Assembly (NCBI GenBank): GCA_964514215.1
Contig: CAZEPW010000099.1
Location: 1-5,584 of the forward strand
Length of the DNA stretch: 5,584 bases
Source: CAYQUC01 sp964514215
Lineage (GTDB): Bacteria; Pseudomonadota; Gammaproteobacteria; UBA6429; Thiohalophilaceae
Direction of reading: 5' to 3'
The translations under genes and the position numbers were made by a program. Positions 1-5,411 of this stretch are shown in pieces (the stretch's first letter is position 1; the number at the start of each line of letters is the position of its first letter). The notes beneath the pieces were generated by a model. The model was not told where the DNA came from and made no database searches. It saw only the letters and a program-made list of their open reading frames with translations.

Positions 1-110
1 CTATTGCTGCAGCAAAAAAAGCAGATAAGGGTATTGTTAAGAACGATAGTGATGAGGCTAATGAAGTCGTTATTGATATTGAACCAACTAAAGCAAAAGC
101 TAAAGCATAG
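1..110 (+). CDS. recA: RecA recombinase, C-terminal tail only (5' end outside window)
   Basis: An open frame enters from the left edge (codons begin at base 3) and ends at TAG 108-110, leaving 35 whole residues. They are rich in Ala, Lys, Asp and Glu with no recognisable fold, as expected of the disordered, poorly conserved RecA C-terminus. The name rests on context: recX lies directly downstream, and recX follows recA in very many bacteria. RecA forms filaments on single-stranded DNA, catalyses strand exchange and triggers LexA cleavage in the SOS response. None of its catalytic core (Walker motifs, L1/L2 loops) is in the window. The tail carries seven Lys and seven Asp/Glu and ends in an alternating Lys-Ala run, unlike the acidic E. 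coli tail. Another gene ending here is possible but less likely. Confidence 0.7.
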   Translation, partial: IAAAKKADKGIVKNDSDEANEVVIDIEPTKAKAKA

Positions 111-605
111 ATGCTCATGGCCAGGGATGCGCAATATCATAAGCAAATAGGTTTATTCGATACCGAGGTAGATCCGGTAAACGAAGCCAGACATCATGCA
201 GTGCGTTTGTTAGTCAATCGTGAACACAGTTATTACGAATTGCATCAAAAGCTGATTCAAAAAGGACATGACAGTGATAGCGTGGTGCTTGCTTTAGATG
301 ATCTAGTTGCGCGAGGCAAATTGAGTGATGAGCGATTTACCGAGATGTTTATAACATCTCGAGTAAATCGTGGCTCAGGGCCAAATAAAATTATGGCTGA
401 GTTACTTCAAAAAGATGTTAACGATCGTGTTATCTTTCAAGGTTTAAGAAAGTGCGGTGTCGATTGGATTCAACTAGCAGAGCAAGCTCGTCAGAAAAAA
501 TTTGGTGATGTCATCCCGGATGATTATGATGAAAAAATGCGTCAAGCTCGTTTTTTGCAAAATAGAGGGTTTAGTGCTGAGCATATGCCTAATTTATTTA
601 ATTAA
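111..605 (+). CDS. recX: Regulatory protein RecX, modulator of RecA
   Basis: RecX binds RecA filaments in the cytoplasm, blocks their extension and inhibits recombinase and coprotease activity. The 164-residue product has the usual family length (E. coli 166) and is all-helical, with three successive three-helix units at roughly 24-66, 67-113 and 114-160. Family landmarks are the AVRLL stretch near 30, LVARGKLSDERF at 65-76, SRVNRGSGPNKI at 83-94, KKFGD at 129-133 and FLQNRGFS at 148-155, each with a counterpart in E. coli RecX. The ATG at 111 abuts the TAG of recA with no spacer and no visible Shine-Dalgarno sequence. An ATG at 117 (residue 3) is an alternative start. Translation therefore probably depends on ribosomes finishing recA. 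There is no room for the terminator that separates recA from recX in E. coli. Confidence 0.95.
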   Translation: MLMARDAQYHKQIGLFDTEVDPVNEARHHAVRLLVNREHSYYELHQKLIQKGHDSDSVVLALDDLVARGKLSDERFTEMFITSRVNRGSGPNKIMAELLQKDVNDRVIFQGLRKCGVDWIQLAEQARQKKFGDVIPDDYDEKMRQARFLQNRGFSAEHMPNLFN

Positions 606-836
606 CTCTAAATTTGCATAAAGTTATGGTTCTAAATCCATACAGTTAATGTTAGGGCTTGATATTTTGGCTTAAAATACTATTTAAAAATTAAATTTTT
701 TTATGAGAAGTTTATTTTATTAAAATTTAAGCTATATATACGAATTTGAATTTTATTGAAACAATTTAATAGATAGATTAAACATAATATTAAACTAATA
801 CCTTTCGTTGCTGAAATATTTAAGCAATATCTGATT

Positions 837-863
837 TTGAGAATTTCCCCATAGCTGTAAAAT
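837..863 (+). promoter_or_regulatory. Candidate sigma-70 promoter for alaS
   Basis: TTGAGA at 837-842 matches the -35 consensus at five of six positions, and TAAAAT at 858-863 matches the -10 at five of six. The spacer is only 15 bases, shorter than the preferred 17, so the call is weak. A start near 870 would give alaS a leader of about 180 bases containing the palindrome and short ORF. An alternative -10 is TAATAT at 869-874, but no good -35 fits it. A promoter somewhere in this gap is likely because alaS is separated from recX by 442 bases. Confidence 0.3.
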
Positions 864-900
864 TCGTGTAATATTCAGTGTTTGATACTAAATAAAGAGG

Positions 901-912
901 ATACCATGGTAT
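901..912. repeat. Perfect 12-bp palindrome ATACCATGGTAT
   Basis: ATACCATGGTAT equals its own reverse complement. Its centre contains the ATG (906-908) of the short ORF in the alaS leader. E. coli AlaRS is known to repress its own gene by binding a palindrome near its transcription start, so an operator role is conceivable, but I see no shared sequence that would prove it. The core ATACCATGG also occurs in the csrA leader at 5091-5099. Confidence 0.6.
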
Positions 913-962
913 TGTCTGTTTATTTGGTTAAATGGAATGTAAATCAAACACTTATAGAATAA
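906..962 (+). CDS. Possible 18-residue leader peptide upstream of alaS
   Basis: An ATG at 906 is followed by 17 sense codons and TAA 960-962, encoding MVLSVYLVKWNVNQTLIE. It is preceded by AGAGG at 896-900 with a 5-base gap, a better ribosome site than that of alaS itself. The ORF ends 85 bases before alaS. It has no run of alanine codons, so a classic attenuator peptide is not indicated, and no known family is recognised. It could be a translated upstream ORF, or chance: short ORFs are common, and the good Shine-Dalgarno sequence is the only support. Confidence 0.3.
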   Translation: MVLSVYLVKWNVNQTLIE

Positions 963-974
963 TAAAAAGGATTG

Positions 975-995
975 TATTAAGCTACGTTATTAAGC
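975..995 (+). repeat. Direct repeat TATTAAGC, 13-base period
   Basis: TATTAAGC occurs at 975-982 and again at 988-995, separated by five bases, upstream of alaS. The core TTAAGC also occurs at 727-732 and 820-825, and in reverse complement at 670-675. It might be a protein-binding array or chance in AT-rich DNA. No function is assigned. Confidence 0.5.
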
Positions 996-1047
996 CCTAC
1001 AAACTTTAATTGTTCCAGACATTCTAAATTAAATTACACGAGTTATT

Positions 1048-3654
1048 ATGACAAGCAGCGCTGAATTACGTAGGGCATTTTTATCATTTTTTGAAGCAAA
1101 AGATCACACGGTTGTTGCTTCAAGCCCGTTAGTGCCTGGAAATGATCCAACCTTGTTATTTACCAATGCTGGAATGGTACAGTTTAAAGATACATTTATT
1201 GGTACTGATCCTCGACCTTATGTTCGTGCGGTATCAACGCAACGTTGTGTGCGCGCTGGCGGTAAGCATAATGATTTAGAAAACGTTGGTTACACTGCAC
1301 GACACCATACCTTTTTTGAAATGCTTGGCAATTTTAGTTTTGGCGATTATTTCAAAGAAGATGCGATTAAATATGCTTGGGAGTTTTTGACCGAGGTTTT
1401 AAAAATTCCAGCCGATAAGCTATGGGTGACGGTTTTTGATGAAGATGCTGAAGCTGAAGAAATTTGGCTTAAAAAAATAAATGTTGATCCAAGTCGAGTG
1501 ACACGTATCGGTGCAAAAGATAATTTTTGGTCGATGGGGGATACTGGGCCTTGTGGTCCATGTACTGAAATTTTTTATGATCACGGTGAACAAGTTGCCG
1601 GTGGCCCTCCTGGAAGTCCTGAAGAAGACGGCGATCGTTATATTGAAATTTGGAATCTGGTTTTCATGCAGTTTGATCGTGACAAGGATGGAAATTTAAA
1701 TCCATTAAAAAACCTCTGTGTTGATACGGGCATGGGTTTAGAACGATTAGCGGCTGTTATGCAGCATGTGCATAATAATTATGAAATTGATTTATTTCAA
1801 AACTTGATTAAAGCAATTGCAAAGATAACCAAGGTAGATGATTTAACCAATAATTCGTTACGCGTGATTGCTGACCACATTCGAGCCTGTAGTTTTTTAA
1901 TTGTTGATGGTGTTATTCCATCCAATGAAGGTCGAGGTTATGTGTTACGTCGAATTATTCGGCGCGCTATTCGCCATGGTCATAAATTGGGTGTGCGTGA
2001 TTCGTTTTTTTATAAAATAGTGCCTGCGTTGGTGTTAGAAATGTCGGATGCTTTTCCTGAGCTTGGAAAATCTAAAGCAATAGTTGAAAAAGTATTAAAA
2101 AAAGAAGAACAGGATTTTGCTAAAACCTTGGATCAAGGCATGGCTATTTTAGAATCTGCAATTTCAGATTTAAACGATAAAACCATATCGGGTGATATTA
2201 TTTTTAAATTATATGATACTTATGGTTTTCCTAGTGATCTTACTGCCGACATTGCTCGTGAACGTGGTTTAAACACGGATATGGCAGGTTTTGATGTATT
2301 GATGAAACAACAGCAAAGCCGATCCAAAGGTGCTAATAAGTTTGCTATGGATTTTGGCTCTGATTTAAAGTTAGAAGGACAAACAGAGTTTGTGGGTTAT
2401 GATGGTCTGACACGCCAAGCAACAGTCTCTCAACTATTTTTGGATGGTGTAACAACTAAAAAATTGTCTTCTGGCCAACAAGGTTTGTTAACTGTTGAAC
2501 ACACTCCTTTTTATGCTGAGTCTGGTGGCCAAGCCGGTGATATTGGCCAGATGTCTAATGCCTCGGTTACGCTTGAGGTGTTAGATACTCAAAAGAATGC
2601 TAATGTTTTTACACACATTGTGTCAGTTGAAAAAGGTGAAGTGAATGTTGGAGAGGAGTTGCAGTTAAGTGTCAATTCTGTTGCACGGCAAGATACAACA
2701 TATAATCATTCAGCAACTCATTTGTTACATGCGGCTTTACGTCAAGTGCTTGGTGAGCATGTTACGCAAAAAGGTTCTGAAGTTAATTCAAAACGGCTAC
2801 GATTTGATTTCTCTCACTTCGAAGCGATTTCAACAGAACAATTACAACAGATTGAAGCACTCGTGAATAAGCATATTCGATTAAATCATGTTGTTGAAAC
2901 GAATATCATGGCTCAAGACGAAGCGGTGGCAAGTGGCGCAATGGCATTGTTTGGAGAAAAGTATGGCGACAAAGTGCGCGTGTTGCGCATGGCTGATTTT
3001 TCCGTTGAACTTTGTGGCGGTACTCACGTCAGACAAACTGGTGATATTGGTATTTTTAAAATTTTGTCCGAGTCTGGAATTGCCGCCGGTGTTAGGCGTA
3101 TTGAAGCCGTTGCCGGACAAAAAGCGTTAAATTATATTAATAAAGGTGAGTCGAGATTAAATCATATCGCTAGGTTGTTAAAAGGCAATCGAGACGATGT
3201 TGATAAAAAAGTAGAATTGATACTGGACAATAATCGGAAGCTTGAGAAAGAAGTAGAACGTCTTAAAAGTAAGTTGGCTAGTTCAGCGGGTAGTGATATC
3301 GCCGGACAAGCCGTGGAGATAGATGGCATAAAAGTATTAGCGGCTAAACTCGATAATATGGATGTTAAAGGATTACGAACTACATTAGATCAAGTTAAAA
3401 ATAAATTAGGTAGTGCCATTGTTATTTTAGCAACAGTTGATGGCGATAAGATTAGTTTGGTTGCTGGTGTAACAGAGGATAAGACCAATGTTGTTAAAGC
3501 CGGTGACTTGGTAAAAATGGTTGCCGAACAAGTTGGTGGTAAAGGTGGTGGTCGAGCCGACATGGCTCAGGCGGGTGGTAATGACCCATCGAAATTGGCT
3601 AGTGCACTGGATTCGGTACCAAAATGGGTTAAATCGATATTAAATAAGGATTAA
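1048..3654 (+). CDS. alaS: Alanine--tRNA ligase (alanyl-tRNA synthetase)
   Basis: This cytoplasmic class II synthetase activates alanine with ATP, charges tRNA-Ala and hydrolyses mischarged Ser- and Gly-tRNA-Ala. It has 868 residues (E. coli 876) and all domains in order. The catalytic domain covers about 1-245, with LLFTNAGM at 36-43, TQRCVRAGGKHNDLENVG at 64-81, motif 2 FFEMLGNFSFGDYF at 89-102 and motif 3 DTGMGLERL at 226-234. The tRNA-recognition helices lie at about 250-450. The editing domain at about 480-700 has the zinc site HSATH (His554, His558) and CGGTH (Cys656, His660). The C-terminal region has a coiled coil near 705-745 and a DHHA1 domain with the glycine-rich GGKGGGRADMAQAGG at 830-844. 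The ATG at 1048 gives the conserved N-terminus, but its ribosome site is weak (ACGAG at 1037-1041). No catalytic or editing residue appears lost. Confidence 0.99.
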   Translation: MTSSAELRRAFLSFFEAKDHTVVASSPLVPGNDPTLLFTNAGMVQFKDTFIGTDPRPYVRAVSTQRCVRAGGKHNDLENVGYTARHHTFFEMLGNFSFGDYFKEDAIKYAWEFLTEVLKIPADKLWVTVFDEDAEAEEIWLKKINVDPSRVTRIGAKDNFWSMGDTGPCGPCTEIFYDHGEQVAGGPPGSPEEDGDRYIEIWNLVFMQFDRDKDGNLNPLKNLCVDTGMGLERLAAVMQHVHNNYEIDLFQNLIKAIAKITKVDDLTNNSLRVIADHIRACSFLIVDGVIPSNEGRGYVLRRIIRRAIRHGHKLGVRDSFFYKIVPALVLEMSDAFPELGKSKAIVEKVLKKEEQDFAKTLDQGMAILESAISDLNDKTISGDIIFKLYDTYGFPSDLTADIARERGLNTDMAGFDVLMKQQQSRSKGANKFAMDFGSDLKLEGQTEFVGYDGLTRQATVSQLFLDGVTTKKLSSGQQGLLTVEHTPFYAESGGQAGDIGQMSNASVTLEVLDTQKNANVFTHIVSVEKGEVNVGEELQLSVNSVARQDTTYNHSATHLLHAALRQVLGEHVTQKGSEVNSKRLRFDFSHFEAISTEQLQQIEALVNKHIRLNHVVETNIMAQDEAVASGAMALFGEKYGDKVRVLRMADFSVELCGGTHVRQTGDIGIFKILSESGIAAGVRRIEAVAGQKALNYINKGESRLNHIARLLKGNRDDVDKKVELILDNNRKLEKEVERLKSKLASSAGSDIAGQAVEIDGIKVLAAKLDNMDVKGLRTTLDQVKNKLGSAIVILATVDGDKISLVAGVTEDKTNVVKAGDLVKMVAEQVGGKGGGRADMAQAGGNDPSKLASALDSVPKWVKSILNKD

Positions 3655-3668
3655 TGGATATATATGGA
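3646..3668 (+). promoter_or_regulatory. Cluster of three GGA motifs at alaS end / lysC leader
   Basis: AAGGA (3646-3650), ATGGA (3654-3658) and ATGGA (3664-3668) lie within 23 bases across the alaS stop codon. ANGGA is the core that CsrA/RsmA proteins bind in mRNA, and csrA is encoded 1.4 kb downstream. The last two form ATGGA-N5-ATGGA, the same arrangement as in the csrA leader. The cluster is about 80 bases from the lysC start, so it would not directly cover the lysC ribosome site. A binding role is inference. Confidence 0.3.
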
Positions 3669-3700
3669 CATAAATGCTAGTTTCCACTTAACAATTGGTG

Positions 3701-3723
3701 TAATTTAGTGTTTAATTAGTGTT
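3701..3723 (+). repeat. Imperfect tandem repeat in the lysC leader
   Basis: TAATTTAGTGTT (3701-3712) is followed immediately by TAATTAGTGTT (3713-3723), differing by one T. It lies 28 bases before lysC. A TAGAAT hexamer at 3727-3732 resembles a -10 box but has no convincing -35 (TTTAGT at 3704-3709 lies inside the repeat). The rest of the alaS-lysC gap (3655-3750) has no terminator, so lysC may be read through from alaS. Confidence 0.5.
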
Positions 3724-3750
3724 CATTAGAATATGTCTAGAATTTGAACA

Positions 3751-4971
3751 ATGGCATTGATAGTACAAAAATATGGCGGAACTTCCGTTGGAACCGTTGA
3801 AAGGATATCTGCAGTTGCACAGCGTATAAAAGCTGCGCGAGATAGTGGTGATGATATTGTTGTTGTGGTGTCAGCGATGAGCGGCGAAACAAATCGTTTG
3901 ATAGCATTAGCTAATGATATAACTGATAATCCGAGTGCGCGTGAATTTGACGTACTGGTGTCAACCGGAGAACAGGTAACGATAGCATTATTGAGCATGG
4001 CGCTTAATCATTTAGGTTGTGCTGCTCGTTCTTACACCGGTTCACAAGTAAAGATTTTAACAGATGGTGTGCATACTAAAGCTCGAATTTTGGACATTGA
4101 TGACACACATGTTGCAAAAGATATAAAAGACGGTAATGTTGTGATTGTGGCTGGTTTTCAGGGAATGGATGAAAAAGGCAATATTACGACATTGGGTCGA
4201 GGTGGTTCAGATACTACTGCAGTCGCGATGGCGGCTGCACTAAAAGCTAAAGAATGCCAAATTTATACTGATGTGGATGGTGTTTATACAACTGATCCAC
4301 GTGTTGAACCAAAGGCAAGACGATTAAATCGAATTACTTTTGAAGAAATGCTTGAAATGGCGAGTTTAGGCTCCAAAGTACTACAAATACGCGCAGTAGA
4401 ATTTGCAGGGAAATACAATGTTCCGTTACGGGTATTATCTTCTTTTGGGGATGGGCCAGGAACACTGATTAGTTTAGAGGAAGATGAAATGGAACAGCCT
4501 GTAATTTCAGGTATCGCGTTTAATCGAGATGAAGCCAAATTAACGGTGTTAGGTGTACCTGATACCCCTGGAGTTGCCTATCACATTGTAGGTCCGATAG
4601 GAGATGCTAATATAGAAGTGGATATGATTATCCAAAATATTGCAGCTGATGGAACAACCGATTTTACATTTACGGTTCATCGAAATGAATATAAAAAAGC
4701 GTTAGGTGTGTTAAATAAAGTATCAAAAGATTTAGGCGCTCGAGAGGTTGTCGGTGACGACACAATAGTAAAAATTTCATTAGTTGGTGTAGGGATGCGT
4801 TCTCATGCTGGTGTAGCCGGGCAGATGTTTAAAACATTTGCAACTGAAGGGATAAATATAAAGATGATAGCTACCTCTGAAATTAAAGTTTCAGTGGTCG
4901 TTGATGAGAAATATTTAGAATTGGGTGTTCGCGCACTCCATAGTGCATTTGGCTTGGAACAAGAAGCTTAA
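3751..4971 (+). CDS. lysC: Aspartokinase (aspartate kinase), alpha subunit
   Basis: The enzyme phosphorylates L-aspartate with ATP, the first committed step to lysine, threonine, methionine and diaminopimelate. It has 406 residues, close to the roughly 410 of the Pseudomonas/Bacillus/Corynebacterium single-function type. The kinase domain, about 1-240, shows KYGGTSVG (7-14), SAMSGETNRL (41-50), STGEQV (71-76), GRGGSDTTA (149-157), YTDVDGVYTTDPR (172-184) and MASLGSKVL (203-211). Two ACT domains follow: one begins near 264 (LTVLGVPDTPGVA) and one near 342 (ISLVGVGMRSHAGVAGQMF). These normally bind lysine and/or threonine for feedback inhibition. The ATG at 3751 gives the conserved MALIVQKYGGTS start, yet no good Shine-Dalgarno sequence precedes it. 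No homoserine dehydrogenase or decarboxylase fusion is present. Confidence 0.98.
   Translation: MALIVQKYGGTSVGTVERISAVAQRIKAARDSGDDIVVVVSAMSGETNRLIALANDITDNPSAREFDVLVSTGEQVTIALLSMALNHLGCAARSYTGSQVKILTDGVHTKARILDIDDTHVAKDIKDGNVVIVAGFQGMDEKGNITTLGRGGSDTTAVAMAAALKAKECQIYTDVDGVYTTDPRVEPKARRLNRITFEEMLEMASLGSKVLQIRAVEFAGKYNVPLRVLSSFGDGPGTLISLEEDEMEQPVISGIAFNRDEAKLTVLGVPDTPGVAYHIVGPIGDANIEVDMIIQNIAADGTTDFTFTVHRNEYKKALGVLNKVSKDLGAREVVGDDTIVKISLVGVGMRSHAGVAGQMFKTFATEGINIKMIATSEIKVSVVVDEKYLELGVRALHSAFGLEQEA
4476..4491 (+). promoter_or_regulatory. Internal ribosome binding site and start in lysC
   Basis: AGAGGA at 4476-4481 lies 7 bases before the in-frame ATG at 4489-4491. It is a far better Shine-Dalgarno match than anything before the main lysC start. 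It sits in the linker between kinase and ACT domains, where the beta subunit of other aspartokinases starts. Confidence 0.5.
4489..4971 (+). CDS. lysC: Probable aspartokinase beta subunit from internal lysC start
   Basis: Initiation at Met247 would give a 160-residue protein containing only the two ACT domains (residues 247-406 of LysC). In Bacillus subtilis and Corynebacterium glutamicum, lysC makes an alpha2beta2 enzyme whose beta subunit comes from just such an in-frame internal start in the kinase-ACT linker. Here the position is equivalent, and the ribosome site is strong while that of the full-length start is poor. The beta subunit would take part in lysine/threonine binding. Methionine plus a purine-rich codon stretch could arise by chance, so the product is inferred. 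Confidence 0.45.
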   Translation: MEQPVISGIAFNRDEAKLTVLGVPDTPGVAYHIVGPIGDANIEVDMIIQNIAADGTTDFTFTVHRNEYKKALGVLNKVSKDLGAREVVGDDTIVKISLVGVGMRSHAGVAGQMFKTFATEGINIKMIATSEIKVSVVVDEKYLELGVRALHSAFGLEQEA

Positions 4972-4999
4972 TTATTAAATGAGTGATTTTTAAAAATAA

Positions 5000-5029
5000 T
5001 TGTAATTAAATGATATATTTATCTATAAA
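5000..5029 (+). promoter_or_regulatory. Candidate sigma-70 promoter for csrA
   Basis: TTGTAA (5000-5005) and TATAAA (5024-5029) flank an 18-base spacer, matching the -35 and -10 consensus at four and five positions. An A-rich tract follows (5027-5048). A start near 5036 would give csrA a leader of about 100 bases including all the GGA motifs. A further TATAGT at 5061-5066 could be a second -10 but has no recognisable -35. No GC-rich terminator is seen between lysC and this point. Confidence 0.4.
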
Positions 5030-5076
5030 AAAATAAAAAAAATACTAAAGTTATAGAAAATATAGTCGACATAGAA

Positions 5077-5138
5077 GGTATACACATGGAATACCATGGA
5101 ACGTACGATAATTTAAGGTTAGTGAGGAGCACCCAGTC
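5077..5138 (+). promoter_or_regulatory. csrA leader with hairpin-displayed CsrA-type sites
   Basis: Three GGA motifs precede csrA: ATGGA 5086-5090, ATGGA 5096-5100 and AGGA 5125-5128, the last inside the Shine-Dalgarno sequence GAGGAG (5124-5129, 9 bases from ATG). The first sits in the 9-base loop of a possible hairpin with stem GGTAT (5077-5081) and ATACC (5091-5095), and its context ACACATGGAAT resembles the CsrA consensus. The third sits in the loop AGGAG (5125-5129) of GTG (5122-5124) and CAC (5130-5132), extended by GG 5117-5118 with CC 5133-5134. E. coli CsrA represses its own translation through comparable leader sites, so autorepression is likely here. Confidence 0.55.
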
Positions 5139-5318
5139 ATGCTGATATTGACGAGACGAGTAGGAGAAACATTAGTGATAGGCGATAACGTGACCGTTAC
5201 CGTTCTTGGTGTTAAGGGCAATCAAGTCCGTATTGGTGTTAATGCACCTAAAGAAGTATCGGTGCATAGAGAAGAAATTTATCAACGAATTCAGCTCGAA
5301 AAAGAACAAGCCAAATAA
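5139..5318 (+). CDS. csrA: Carbon storage regulator CsrA/RsmA
   Basis: CsrA is a small homodimeric RNA-binding protein that binds GGA motifs in mRNA leaders, usually blocking translation, and is titrated by CsrB/RsmZ-type RNAs. The 59-residue product (usually 59-65) begins MLILTRRVGETLVIGD and carries VTVTVLGVKGNQVRIGVNAP and the EVSVHREEIYQRIQ segment. It differs from E. coli CsrA at very few places before residue 52, mainly Met13 to Val and Glu17 to Asn. The RNA-contacting Leu4, Arg6 and Arg44 are present. The start is set by the conserved N-terminus and by GAGGAG at 5124-5129. The gene lies between lysC and tRNA-Ser, as rsmA does in Pseudomonas, and ends before an intrinsic terminator. The gap 5319-5411 holds nothing recognisable. 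Confidence 0.98.
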   Translation: MLILTRRVGETLVIGDNVTVTVLGVKGNQVRIGVNAPKEVSVHREEIYQRIQLEKEQAK

Positions 5319-5411
5319 AGGATATTTCCCCTCACGTAAATTTGCCACTTTTACTATAAAGTCGGCATATTTGTTTGACGATATTAAAAAATCCTGAAAA
5401 TTTATGAAAAT

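Larger units (their letters stand above)
606..1047. other. Long AT-rich recX-alaS intergenic region
   Basis: This 442-base stretch has no long ORF on either strand and is visibly more AT-rich than the flanking genes. No GC-rich hairpin with a T-tract marks the end of recX. A weak 5-bp hairpin (TATGG 625-629 with CCATA 638-642) lacks a T-tract. The second half holds a possible promoter (837-863), a 12-bp palindrome (901-912), an 18-codon ORF with a good ribosome site (906-962), three GGA motifs exactly 35 bases apart, and a direct repeat (975-995). The part after about 870 is probably the untranslated leader of alaS. The region 680-830 is low-complexity A/T sequence in which I see nothing firm. 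Confidence 0.6.

Noticed and set aside
694..712. A/T inverted repeat resembling a recX terminator
   Set aside because: The stem is entirely A/T with almost no loop, so it would not be stable enough to act as an intrinsic terminator.
1511..1699. ORF of 62 codons, plus strand
   Set aside because: It lies wholly inside alaS in another frame. alaS has unbroken family motifs there, so this is a shadow.
2669..3130. Overlapping ORFs on both strands (2669-2866 plus, 2881-3120 minus, 2888-3130 plus)
   Set aside because: All lie inside the alaS editing domain, including its zinc-site codons. They show no family resemblance and no convincing separate ribosome site.
3655..3750. Lysine riboswitch before lysC
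   Set aside because: The gap is only 96 bases, shorter than the usual lysine riboswitch, and lacks its paired, conserved elements.
3726..3998. Minus-strand ORF of 90 codons over the lysC start
   Set aside because: It is the antisense shadow of the lysC kinase N-terminus, with low-complexity Ser/Thr composition and no family match.
4284..4538. Minus-strand ORF of 84 codons within lysC
   Set aside because: Antisense shadow of conserved kinase sequence. Nothing supports it.
5206..5397. Plus-strand ORF of 63 codons overlapping csrA
   Set aside because: It starts inside csrA in another frame and runs into the gap before the terminator. csrA is near-identical to known proteins, so this frame is fortuitous.
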